Assembly: GCA_015698045.1 (NCBI GenBank)
Contig: BLAL01000252.1
Coordinates: forward strand, 1,240,001 to 1,304,000
Source of the DNA: Rhizophagus clarus
Lineage: Eukaryota; Glomeromycota; Glomeromycetes; Glomerales; Glomeraceae
Direction: 5' to 3'
Length of the DNA stretch: 64,000 nucleotides
The notes beneath the pieces were generated by a model. The model was not told the DNA's origin and did not search any database. It saw only the letters and a program-made list of their open reading frames with translations. Positions 46,450 to 57,268 of the stretch are shown here, in pieces. A program made the position numbers and the translations under genes. How positions within the stretch are numbered: position 1 is the stretch's first letter; every line of letters starts with the position of its first letter.

Positions 46450-47330
46450 TAGATACAGTCGGCCCTCATATACGAGATAAGCAAGAAAATTCGTCAATGC
46501 TATAACGTTATTCGGTATAATGGAAATATTTGGTATAATGCGATAAAATATAGGAAAATCAATATATTTGTAAAATGTCATGAACATGAGAGCAAAGGAA
46601 AGTAGGAAACTGTGAAATATAAATCATCCATCTTTTATAAAATGGATTAGATAAAATAATAAAATTGCTTATTTGAGAAAAATTTCATGAAATCCAACAT
46701 CGAATTTCCTTTTATATTAAAATTTATTTGTAAAATCTTCGTTATATTAAAAAAAAAAAAAAACTTTCGTTTTAAAAAGGTTATGTTGTATATGCGAATT
46801 ATAAATTACCGTATATCGCGGGCAACAGTACTCCCCATGCATAGTATCCCCCCCCTTTTACCCGACAAAAAGTTCCATTTTCTATTGATTTTATTATTTA
46901 ATGAATCTAATTTTGCCCAGATATTATGTAAAAATAATTTACTGGTTACTATACAATCTTTTAAACGCCATTCTATTCATAATAAAAATTTGAGTTATTG
47001 ACATGGTGGTACAAGGTCAACTCTCAGGAATTTGCAAGATACCCGGGGTACTATGGCCCGTGATATATGGTACTTCGTTAAACGGTATACGACATTTATC
47101 GCCGTTTTCAAAATGGTTGATATTATTTATGGTTAAATATTCGAATAACCAATATTCGTCCGGTTTTCGTCCGGTTTTCGGGTTTCCTTTTTTTTTTCTT
47201 CCAACATCAACCATTTTGAAAACAGCGATAATTAGTGATATTCGGTATATCACGCTGAAGATTCGTTGTATTGTGAAGTTCGTTATATCAAAATTCGCTA
47301 TAAAAAGGGTAATCTTCGTTTAAGAACATA
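46450..47330. mobile_element. Degenerate Tc1/pogo-like or MITE remnant
   Basis: Starts near ACAGTCGGCCCTCATATACG (46453), resembling mariner/pogo ends, with repeated TTCGGTATAATG / TTCGTTATATCAAAATTCG words on both sides. A strong inverted repeat lies at 47098-47130 versus 47203-47235 (core CGTTTTCAAAATGGTTGAT / ATCAACCATTTTGAAAAC). No transposase remains. Open frames in both strands here are products of the repeat. Confidence 0.45.
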
Positions 47331-48154
47331 CTATTCATTTTACTTGGTTATAATTTTAAGACTAAATAAGGTAAACAAAATGTTGGCTTGAAGCGCAGTA
47401 CATATGGGTGGTGAATAGCCATGTACTTCTAACGACTTATACTGAATTGGGGTTACTACAACGTAAATCGGATAAATTTATTGATAAAAGATTCTTCGAT
47501 CATGTGATATTTGACCAGCTTTATGCTGAAACCGTGCCTCAGATAGACACTGAAAAGTGAAGAGAGAAACGAAACTGTTGATTTTTTGATTTTTTGGGTA
47601 TTTATTTTTCTGTAACTGCTTTAGTTAAAGGTAAAAATTTTTTCCGCTTTGAAAATTAAATATTTATACAATATTTGATTTTTTTTGCAGTTTAATTTGT
47701 TTAATTTTAAATTATTGAAATAACTAACTGATTAAAATTTAGTTTTACATATCAAGATGAAGATAAAAATACAAGTGAATAAATATAAATTATTATTAAT
47801 AATTCTTTCGATTAAATCTTCCTCGATTTAATATTCTAGTTCCATATTTAGTTTCATCATCTGTAGATGGTCTTCTTCCATCCAATCACAAGGGTCGTGA
47901 GCATCATTGCGGATGCAGATTCTAGACGACTCCGATCAATTGAGAAGAGATTATTATTATTATTTTGACGATTGGACAACTGGTCCATTATTATCATATG
48001 ATTCAATAAACAATTGCTTTAATTGATCACTTGAAAGTTCTTCGAAATGTCTTTTCACGCACGGCGATTGTTTACTCCAATTATAACTGGAAAACTTTGA
48101 GTGTTAATATTCCAAGTTTTTTTCTAAAAATAATGAAGGAATTTTCTTCATTCG
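47331..48154. other. Intergenic, possible last exon of the HMG gene
   Basis: On the minus strand 48090-47975 keeps a coding-like stretch (YNWSKQSPCVKRHFEELSSDQ…) after a TTCCAG acceptor, ending at TAA codons in an ATT-repeat run. It could be a 3' exon of the HMG-box gene just upstream, but the splice phase could not be matched. The rest shows nothing. Confidence 0.3.
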
Positions 48155-48672
48155 TTAATTTTTTTTACTGATCATCTCATCATCATCATCATTTAATGAA
48201 TGTTTACGATTACAGCTCACTTCTTTATCTAACCGCTCTTCGTATAATTTATCTATTTCTTCTGAAAGACCTTTATAGTAATCTTTCACATTTTCTGGTT
48301 CATTTTTTCTATAATGCCGATGCTAGAGATGCTTTCTCCTAATGTCTCTAGATATTTTTTGAGGTGTTTCCGATATATTATAAAACCATTCCCTTTGTTC
48401 ATTTTATTCAAGTCTTTGCTTTCATCTTCGTTGATATATTTTTCCACGTCTACGAATGGCGGAAAAATTGATCTAAAGTATTCAAGAATTAAATGACTAA
48501 AATAATCAGTATACAAGGCTTGTGAGTATGAAGGATCATTATAAAATCTATCATAGTCAATATCAACAATGTTATTATTATCTAAATAATATAAAAAATA
48601 AATATTTTCTAAGAGATTTTCAAATTTTATCTCTTCTAGCATATTGTCATCGAATATATCAACTTTATTCAT
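48155..48672 (-). pseudogene. MATA-HMG-like box gene with a frameshift
   Basis: Starts at ATG 48672 with an acidic N-terminal part of about 95 residues. The box begins KGNGFIIYRKHLKKYLETLGESISSI, then, after a one-base shift at about 48316-48325, continues in another frame as RKNEPENVKDYYKGLSEEIDKLYEERL and ends at TAA 48155-48157. The two halves together fit an HMG box (aromatic Y in helix 1, NEPENVKDYY in helix 2). Proteins of this type (MATA-HMG) are sequence-specific DNA binders, greatly multiplied in R. irregularis. As written the frame is broken; a read or assembly error cannot be excluded because all else is intact. Confidence 0.6.
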
Positions 48673-49288
48673 TTTTACTATCTTTCGCCCAACAAACCAA
48701 ATAGACTAAAGAAAAAACGATTGCAATTGAAAAAAAGCAATATCTTTCAAAAAAGTTGTTCATTGAGGAATAAATATAACAATTAAAAATTACGAGATTT
48801 TTCGCATCAATCTTCATTGATCTATTTTGACATTCATAACTTTCCTAATAAGGTTGCTTGCCTAAAAAAACGCAAGTTTTTTTTTAATGTAAAATATGAT
48901 GATCATATATTTTTTTCACCTTTCATCACTCGGTTAAGAAATTCATAAAAGTTTCATCCTTTCGGCATTACGCCAACTTAGCTTCGGCAAGCATTCTTAG
49001 CTATAAATATATGTCTTTTATTGTAACAAAAAGTTGTAAAATCAAAAATCATATACTGCATAAAATCATGTATAAAATATCAAACTCGGGAATTATAGTT
49101 GCTTTGACGATCGATTATTTAGCAAGTTCATAATTTAATATCGTCAAACTAACTTGGTTAAAACCGCAGTGTATATTATACTTTTTTAAAGATTTTCAGA
49201 CACGTGTAAAATATATAATCTTCAACAAAATGACTAATAATAATTAAAAAGGGAGAAAAAAAAAAAAAAGTACTAATCATTTGATCTA
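48673..49288. other. Intergenic, no gene seen
   Basis: About 600 bp of A/T-rich sequence between two minus-strand genes; presumably the HMG gene's promoter and the 3' side of the RNase III-like gene. No further structure noted. Confidence 0.4.
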
Positions 49289-49816
49289 CTATGAAGTTTC
49301 CTCTTTTTTTTGTACGGTCTCCTTTTCAAAATAAAAATCAATAATATCAGAAGCAAACCTTTTCATTTCATCTTCCATACCATTTAATATATATATAGCA
49401 AAATGAGCTTCAACATTCTCGCATAAAATTCCGGTGGATATTGGAGCGTTTTTTGCTACTTTAATCAGTTTATCTAAACCACATTCAGTGGCTACTTCTG
49501 CAAGAAAACTTCTTGATATAAGCTTATTGGTTAATATACTAAGTTCTGCATTACTTGCATTAGGTAACCTATTATATAATTCTCTTGCTATAAAATAGTT
49601 ATATGCTTTATCTCCGTAAAAACAGTATCTTCTGTATGGATGATGATTATTTAGCGGTACTGATGGATGCGTTAAAATTTCATCACGAAGAGTTTCATCT
49701 TTTAATGGTGGGAGTTTTAGTTTTTTTTGTACATTTGATGATAATGGAAATAATTGTTTCTGAGGGTTTAATATAAAATTTAATGACCTTTTTAAAATAT
49801 CTGTTATACGAGACAT
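49289..49816 (-). CDS. RNase III-domain-like protein
   Basis: 175 residues, single exon. The fold signature is YCFYGDKAYNYFIARELYNRLPNAS (65-89), LISRSFLAEVATECGLDKLI (99-118) and ENVEAHFAIYILNGMEDEM (133-151). In catalytic RNase III the motif ERLEFLGDAVL holds two acidic sites. Here Asp69 and Glu136 remain while the first Glu and the second Asp are missing, so activity is doubtful. No dsRNA-binding domain. The basic N-terminus (RITDILKRSLNFILN) could be a mitochondrial presequence; such inactive RNase III folds occur in mitoribosomal proteins mL44 and mL57, a plausible alternative. Paralogue of the gene at 53705; the two flank the kaptin gene in opposite orientation. Confidence 0.7.
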   Translation of the reverse strand: MSRITDILKRSLNFILNPQKQLFPLSSNVQKKLKLPPLKDETLRDEILTHPSVPLNNHHPYRRYCFYGDKAYNYFIARELYNRLPNASNAELSILTNKLISRSFLAEVATECGLDKLIKVAKNAPISTGILCENVEAHFAIYILNGMEDEMKRFASDIIDFYFEKETVQKKEETS

Positions 49817-49930
49817 TTTTAAATCAAACAGAAAAAAAAATTTATTTCAACTTAATATATTTTGCGTATCAACTCCATTTATAGTTAGAGCAAAAAAAGT
49901 TAGCAAGCTAACACGTGTCATTAAAAATTA

Positions 49931-52272
49931 TTATGTACAAATTTTTTTATATTCCTTATTTAAATTATCGATTTCATCTAATATTTTCAAAAGTTGTTCT
50001 TTGGCTTTACTTAAATTTGGCTTAAAAAGAAAAAAGTAATAATACACTTTATAAATCAAATAAACAGGAATCAATAAAATTAAATTATAAAAAGTCTTAA
50101 ATTAGTTACCTGTAAAATATGTACACCATATTGGGTAGCAATGATAAGTTCTTCAATACCATCTTCATTTAAATCTAGGCTAGCTATTCGATATATAGGA
50201 TGTGTGAAAGATCTTTGCCATAACAACTGATAAGTAATCATACCTTGAGAATTAACATCTAAAATCAAGAAAAAAAAACTTATTATACTATAATCTATGA
50301 AATTTATTTTATAATAATCGTCATATCTCACTTTGTTTATAAATAAGTAATTCTCTGCCATAAGTTCCGACAAGAACCTCATTTTCACCATCCCAATCTA
50401 TATCCATTATATGAGAACATAGAACACTATCATGTTGTGAACATTCTCTCAAATACAGTGGACTTTTAAGAATTTCTTTATCTACATAACTGAATCGTGA
50501 ATAAATTATATAAATTATCCATAAATATCAAACAAAATAATAAAAATTTAAAAAAAAATGCATTATCATAATTAATCATACCAATAAATAATTGCTTGTT
50601 CCACAGCACAAGTAACAAGCATATGAATTTCTTCTTGTTTATCTAAAAATATTAATATTACCTTAGATAAAATTCTTATTTAATAATAAAAAACTTTCTA
50701 TTCTATTTATGTAATTAACAAACCTTTATTCGTAGATGAAGTGAAAATAGATATTGATGTAATAGGGCTAAATAGTGCAACTGATGATTGTTCTTGTTCT
50801 TTAAAACCATAAAATGTTGCAAAAATTTCATTAATAAATAAGAATTCGGTTTAAATGTAAACGACATTATATCAATTTACCAAATTCTTCATTTGAATCA
50901 TTTCGCTTTAAGACTGATATATGAAGCATTCCATTTTGGCATCCTGCTGCTATAATTTTAACATTATGAAATTCTTTAATTTCTAAAGATAATATCCTTT
51001 AAAAATTAAATTAAATTAGTATTGTATTAAATAGATTTATTAGTATTTCTTTTTATATTACTTTAAATCAGAATTCCCGGCTAATCCAGCAATATAAGGA
51101 AAATAAGATTGCATAGATGATTCTTCCCATTTCTTTGTATAGTTGTCCTTAAAATTACAAAAATAGTTGTTACAATAATACACGTAAAAATTTTGATTGA
51201 ATAATAATATCTGAACTCACTTCCGTATATAAATGTATACCACCATCAGTTCCACATAAAAGTAAAGCAGAACAATCTTCACCATTTTTATTAATATTAG
51301 TGTGAAAAAGTTGCATGGGTGTAAAATGAAGCATAATACTTTGATGACAATTTTTTTCTAAAAAATGATTTTTTTTTAAAAAAAATGCTATAATCTAATA
51401 ATAATCGAATTTATTAAGAAATTTCGATTTCGCTAATATAATTTGTTCTTACCAACAACCTTAAAAACGGCATCTTCCATAAATGTTGATGTTGAATCAT
51501 CCAAAGAATAAATTTGAAGAAAGAATTGGGTATCCTCTTCTAAAGCTATCTTTTGATCTGACTACAATTACGAAAAGAAAACATTTATGTTGTCAAAGAT
51601 ATCCCCTTGAACATTTTTTTTTTTTTTTTAAAGAAAAAAATGAAAATTAAAAGGTTTACATGGACTGATGTTGTCAAGGCAATGATTAAATCCGAATTAA
51701 TTGAAGAAAGTACATCCATTGAAATTATTTCACCTAATATAATTTTGAATATCAATGAATAAATATAAAATGAAACATAAAAATTAAAAAAAAAAGATTC
51801 ATAAAAATACCAATATCTTTCATATCTAACGGTAATTCAATCGTATTCCAGTATCCTGACGCTGAAATAAAACAGGTAATTCCATAGAAAAAGCTTACGA
51901 ATAAATGTTTATGCATTCCTACATTATTAATATTATGGATTATTAATTTAAATGAGATTTTTATTTAGTTGAAATACGTGACTTACTTTTTTTATTATTC
52001 TTTTTTCTCAAATTATATGGAAAAATCTCATGAGGTGGATTTTTAATAACATTTGATGGAAATTCTGGAAAACAAGATAAACCACTTTCTAAATATGAGG
52101 TGAATACAGATAATCCATAAATATTTCTATTAGGATTGTTTTATATAAACAGTTTTAGTTTTTGATTTTATCATAAGAATTGGATATAGGCGATAAAACT
52201 CAAGAAAAATTACGTTCTACCTCCCGAAGGAAAGTGTTCGTAATGACTTTCATTAAAGTATTCATTTTCCAT
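49931..52272 (-). CDS. KPTN: Kaptin (KICSTOR complex subunit), 13 exons
   Basis: Exons 52272-52214, 52126-51987, 51918-51811, 51733-51660, 51561-51453, 51357-51221, 51147-51062, 50996-50881, 50798-50724, 50642-50582, 50489-50332, 50258-50110 and 50020-49931 give exactly 453 residues. Agreement with animal kaptin (about 436 residues) is clear along the length: TNIYGLSVF at the start, LHFTPMQLFH, TDGGIHLYTE, FPYIAGL, GCQNGMLHIS, HDSVLCSHIMDID-x-DG, EVLVGTYGRELLIYK, LLWQRSF, DLNEDGIEELIIA, GVHILQ. It is a WD40/FG-GAP-like beta-propeller. KICSTOR tethers GATOR1 to the lysosome and restrains TORC1 when amino acids are low; the same role at the vacuole is inferred. Only fragments show as open frames because exons average 105 bp. 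Confidence 0.92.
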
Positions 52273-53704
52273 TATAAAATATTATAAATTAAAATAATAT
52301 GAAATCATTAATAAGTTTTAACGGAAAAATTTTTTATTTGGTAGATGAGATGAAAAAAAAAAAAAAATTTAAAAGAAAAAAAAAATTTATCCCACTTAAT
52401 CTATAATTGTGTCGCGAACCAATAAAATCATTGTACTCTGAAATTTCAAAATGCGCAAAGAAAATCATTACATATGTTATTTAAACGCTGTTTTCCCAAG
52501 ATAACCGAAAATCTGTACCATAAGGCACGTGATATAAAGGAAAAAGGTTAATAAAGAGTTATTGATAATCGATCGATAGGAAGGATTCCGATATAGACAT
52601 AGATAATTTTTGTGAAAAAAATTCAAAATATTTATGATGAAAGAGATAAAATTTCGCCAAGCAATGCAAATATATTCCTATTTACAAAGAACAAGTTAAA
52701 AATTAAATGATTATTTCGGAATATTTGATAGTATTTTGAGTAAAATTATAAAGATAATTTTTTGTACGACAAACTTTCTTTTTTTTAAACTATTGTGACA
52801 ATTATAAGTATTATACATATACAGTAGTTCGGAATAAAATTCCGTCATACAGTAATACATTTATTAACTATAATAGTTCAAATTTAATTATGTGTATAAT
52901 AGAACCGAAATTAAACTCCGATGAGATAAAAGATTCCCAATTTCAGTATCATGAAACGTGTCCTGAAAATTAATAAATTTAATAGCCATGATTATTTTTA
53001 TACATACAAAGGATCCAAATACAGAAATAATTGTGGAATCTTCCGGAATTCTAACTTCTGATAATCTTATTGTGTACAAACCTTGTGAGTTGTGACTTGT
53101 AACCCGTGACACATATATTGGCTGATCGTCACTCCGATTTATGCTTGGTGCCGGAAATTTTGCCCGTTGTCCGTGTGTGAAGTGGGAAAGATTTCGATTG
53201 GTAAAAAAAAAATGCACATGTATTTTTTTTTTTGCGGCAAAGTCGCAGAAGAGACTCCATAACCAATACCCTAATGCTGATCCAAACAAAGACCCTCTTA
53301 AATATTATGAATAATTGGCGTAAGTGCAGAAACCAAAAGTATACTAAGAAACTTTATTCTAGTACGAAAAAAAAACAACTTATACCAATTTTTATCTGAG
53401 AATCCAAATTAAAAGGGTAACTTGTTTTATTATTAAGTTTCAGATTCTGAATTTTTTTTTTTTTCCTTTTCTTTTTTGTTTTAAAGTTTCATCATTTCGG
53501 CTATAACTCGCTTTTATCAAGTTTACTATGGATATTTTTAGACCGATTCTATAATTGTTTATAATTGTACCCTAATATGGCATTAAATGAATGATTTTCA
53601 AATTGAGGAAAATTTTTGTATAAATTGGGTGCGTTTTCACCGTTTGTGTCAAATATTCCTTCTTTATTTTGCTCATTTTTTTAACTTGTTATTACTATTT
53701 AAAG
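52273..53704. other. Intergenic, no convincing gene
   Basis: Divergent gap between kaptin and the second RNase III-like gene. A 133-codon minus frame (53289-52888, ending in …GNLLSHRSLISVLLYT) has no domain, no introns and odd composition; probably chance. A strong pyrimidine tract lies at 53451-53482. Confidence 0.4.
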
Positions 53705-54607
53705 ATGTTTCGATTACAAAAAAATATCAAGAACTTAAAAAGAACCAATAATTTTGTCTCATTACACTCATTACAACAAAATCAACGTACAGTTTGCAAA
53801 ACCTTCAACAACTTGAGAGTACTTCCGCCTTCAGCTTTTTATTCTACAAAAAGAATCGAACTACCAAAAATTAACGATGAACAACTTGTTACATCAATTT
53901 TTACAAATTATAATCGATTGGATTCTTTTATTGGGGACAAAGCATATAACTATTATGCGGTAAGAGCATTAAAATTAAAATTTCCCGAAGCGATTAGAAC
54001 AGATTTTATGAATATCACTTCCAGAATTATTTCAAGAGAATTTTTAATAGAAGTAGCAGGGGTTTGCGAATTAGATAAAATGATGTCACATTATACCAAA
54101 AATAATCATCATTTGGGAGAAATGATGGAAGCTTATTGTTCAGCAATGTTATTTAATGGGATGGAAAAAGAAATGAAGAAATTTACTTCAGACATAATTG
54201 ATTATTATTTCGAGAAAAACAAAGAAATAGCAAAAAAAGTTAAAGAAAACATTGAAAAAGAGATGAAAATGAAGAAGAATGATACAAGTATAGTTGTTAA
54301 GGAGACTAATAAAGAGGAAAAGCTGGTAGAAATGAAGAATGGTACAAATAAAGTTGTTAAGGAGACCCATAAAGAAGAAAAACAAAAAGGAGGGAAGAAA
54401 AATGATGATGATAAGGACAATAAAACAACAAATAAAGCAGTTAAAGAGACTAATAAAGAAGAAAAGCAAAAGGGGCTGAAAATGAATAAGAATGATGATA
54501 AAAATATAAAAGAGAATTCTAAAAATTCTAAAAAGAAAAAGAAAGAAACCAATAACGAACCTACCAAGGAGAAAAAAAAGGAAATCTTATCAATAAAGGG
54601 ACAATAA
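53705..54607 (+). CDS. RNase III-domain-like protein with mitochondrial presequence and Lys-rich tail
   Basis: 300 residues from ATG 53705; the reading frame is open further 5' but has no other ATG. Residues 1-50 are basic and hydroxylated (MFRLQKNIKNLKRTNN … FYSTKR), a good mitochondrial targeting signal. Residues 55-175 repeat the fold of the 49289 gene: FIGDKAYNYYAVRALKLKFP with Asp78, RIISREFLIEVAGVCELDKM, EMMEAYCSAMLFNGMEKEM with Glu142, TSDIIDYYFEK. The usual first catalytic Glu is absent. The tail from 180 is Lys/Glu/Asn-rich with three copies of VVKETNKEEK-like repeats and is probably disordered. Likely a mitoribosomal mL57/mL44-like subunit or an inactive RNase III relative; undecided. 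Confidence 0.72.
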   Translation: MFRLQKNIKNLKRTNNFVSLHSLQQNQRTVCKTFNNLRVLPPSAFYSTKRIELPKINDEQLVTSIFTNYNRLDSFIGDKAYNYYAVRALKLKFPEAIRTDFMNITSRIISREFLIEVAGVCELDKMMSHYTKNNHHLGEMMEAYCSAMLFNGMEKEMKKFTSDIIDYYFEKNKEIAKKVKENIEKEMKMKKNDTSIVVKETNKEEKLVEMKNGTNKVVKETHKEEKQKGGKKNDDDKDNKTTNKAVKETNKEEKQKGLKMNKNDDKNIKENSKNSKKKKKETNNEPTKEKKKEILSIKGQ

Positions 54608-55038
54608 ATTATGAATAAAAGTCATACATTCTCTTTTTAATTTCTATAAAGTGAGATAGATGAATGGGTCGTAGTGTCGTATAGATAGTTACGAGATAAG
54701 AAATATACTGCGGGCAGCCGATCAAATCCGATATGAAAGAAATATTTGCGACACACAATATGTTAATATATCAGTATTATCAATATAGACCTAAATTTAG
54801 AAAAATTCATTTTTTTTTTTTTTTTTTCTGTTTGAAAAAATAAAGTTCATTATTTTATTGCTTTTTTTTTTTATTTTTGTTCTTCTATTATAAACACTTT
54901 CTTTTTTAATACTTAATTAAATAGCTAATATTTATACTTTATTTCATATAAAAATAAATCAAGAATTTTTTTCAAAAAATAATTTGCGTACTTTCTTTAT
55001 TAAATTTTATTTCTTTTTTTTTTTAAAAAAAAAAAAAA
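54608..55038. other. Intergenic with T/A tracts
   Basis: Tail-to-head gap between two plus-strand genes. Contains poly-T runs at 54812-54829 and 55012-55024, followed by a run of A immediately before the next ATG, an arrangement common upstream of highly A/T-rich fungal starts. Confidence 0.4.
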
Positions 55039-55841
55039 ATGGATAATTCTTCTTCTTCTTTATCTTCACAAATTTCTTCACCACAAATTATATCCTTACA
55101 AAATTCTTTTAATAAACCAATTCCGTACCTCCCTCCCGAAATAGTAACAGAAATAGTTTCATATATTAGTGAAGACGACATAAAATCATTATATTCAATA
55201 ATTCAAATAAATAAAACATGGTTTAATTGTTCAATTCATGTATTATGGAAACAACCATTTAAATATACTTCATTATCAGGTTATTCCAAATTACTTAAAA
55301 TTTATATTTGGTTCTTACCTGAAAAAACCAAAATGGAATTACGAAAGAATGTTTTTAAATTTGATGTTAAGGAATTTAATAAAATTCCTACAGTAAATTA
55401 TTTAAATTATTTAGAAAATTTAGAATTAGAATACCGTAGCTTATATTGGGCAATTAAACTTTTATTACCTACCCTAAAAAATGAAGAAAAAGAAGAAATT
55501 GAAGAAGAAGAAAATCAAGTTGAAATTAAAGAAAGGAAGGAAAAAGAAGAACAAGAAGCAAAAAATTTAAGAAAAGTTCAAGCTCACGCTTTGTTAAAGG
55601 AGTTAATCAAATTATATAAAGAAAATTGTCCCAAATTGAAAAAATTTAAAATGAATGATCCAACTGAGCATTTAAAATTAAGTGTAGATGAATTGGACCA
55701 TATCTGTACAAGTAAGTAATATCTTTAATCTTACCTATTAAATAACAGTCAAGCTTATAAAAATTTCTCTTGTTTCTAGATCCAACGGATCAAAAGACAA
55801 GATTTTATCGTTCCCGTCGTAAACTTATAATTTCATGTTAA
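55039..55841 (+). CDS. Short F-box protein, 2 exons
   Basis: Exons 55039-55711 and 55780-55841 (donor GTAAGT, acceptor CTAG) give 244 residues. A Ser-rich start precedes an F-box at about 30-75 (YLPPEIVTEIVSYISEDDIKSLYSIIQINKTWFNCSIHVLWKQPF). Then comes a helical region with an acidic Lys/Glu coiled coil at 148-185, and the second exon adds a basic tail (TRFYRSRRKLIIS). It is less than half the length of the two other F-box genes and lacks leucine-rich repeats, so it may be a truncated family member or a distinct short class. Without splicing the frame would stop four codons after the junction. Confidence 0.75.
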
Positions 55842-57268
55842 AAATTGTTTTTTTTTAACAATTTCTCTTTTCCCCTCTTTTTTATAGATTTCAATTTCTT
55901 TAAAATGAGATTTCATTCATTTATTATTTGTCTTAGATTTTAAAGATAAAAAACTTACCTTTCTTTTTATTTCAAAAAATATATATATATATATATATAT
56001 ATTTCTTTCTTTTCTTTTATTCTTTTTACACGAGTATTTTTATTTTGAATAAGCGTAAGCGATGTTGGCGATGATCAGAGGGCGATGGTAAATAAGCATT
56101 ACGTAGTGATACAGACCCACGTTGAGAATTTTGGATGTATATATCTATTCATTTATTCGATTGTATCACTTATCAACAAAGCGATATCATAGATGTTTTA
56201 TAAGAAGAAAATTTTACTTAGAAGCTAACTTTATCGACTTTTATCGAATTATTATTATTTTCGTTTGTAAATTCGCTCCTTCTTCTCATGTTTTCCCAAC
56301 CCACTATAGTAAGTTATAATTATCTAATGTAATTATTACCTGAAATGGTTTCAAATTCATTAAACCTTTTTTTTTTTTGTTTTTTTTTTTGTTTAAAAAG
56401 ATTAATTCTACAATTGCAACCACACATAGTTCACTACAATTCTTTAATAATAATGTTTACGGGAGAATACTTTAATTTTCATTATAAGAAAGGTATAATC
56501 CATGACTTTTTTACATTTCCAGTCAAATATCATTCGTAATAAATGGGAGTTATGGAAATTTCGATATTTCTTTTTTTTTTTTTTATAAATTTTCCAAAAG
56601 TTTCAAAATATAATTTCAATTAAAGATATATATATTATACTATTTTTGTAGATTTTTACGAATGCATCTAATAAAATAATAGTAATATTTCATATGATAA
56701 ATATGATAAAGAAAAAGATGACTATATTTTCCAGATCGCATTATCAAAGTCACATGTTTATTGAAATTGATTTATCAAAGTCTAGAATTTCCTTACATGC
56801 GTAAAAAAAAAAATTTCAATAAATCTAATACTAAATCGTAATTTGAAATAACATCGATTTGCCAAAAAAGAACCATTGTTCGATATAGCAGATAACAAAT
56901 TTTCGCACGTGATCATAATCTTATCTAGTATTCGCCTGATTTTAATAGCTACGCGTATTAAGAATAACGAGTCCGCTAAGCCGATTCATGATTATACGCA
57001 CTAACGCACGTGGCATTTTTGTATGACCTATTCTAACGTACATTGATTGCTATTAAAATTCTAGTCCTCATACCACTAATATTAACGAGCACAAACAACG
57101 CAATTAAAGGGGGAGATTATATGTCGCTGTATTTTATTATAATAATTGATATTTTTATTTTTTACAATTACAAAAATTTATTTTACAATAAATACCATTT
57201 TGAGAATACAATTAAATAAATAAAAAAAAAATAATTTAACTAATAATAACTTAAAAATACATGTTAAT
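55842..57268. other. Intergenic, no gene seen; (TA)n at 55979-56001
   Basis: 1.4 kb between convergent genes. Holds a TA dinucleotide run and two T-rich stretches (56368-56393 and 56570-56584). Plus-strand frames at 56122 and 56345 are short, hydrophobic and featureless. The 56900-57100 part is somewhat richer in CG than its surroundings; nothing recognisable in it. Confidence 0.45.

Noticed and set aside
52888-53289. 133-codon minus-strand frame
   Set aside because: No domain, no splice structure, lies in the divergent gap between two recognised genes; composition does not resemble neighbouring coding exons.
54188-54567. Minus-strand frames of 93 and 120 codons rich in Phe/Leu/Ser
   Set aside because: Antisense to the lysine-rich tail of the RNase III-like gene at 53705.
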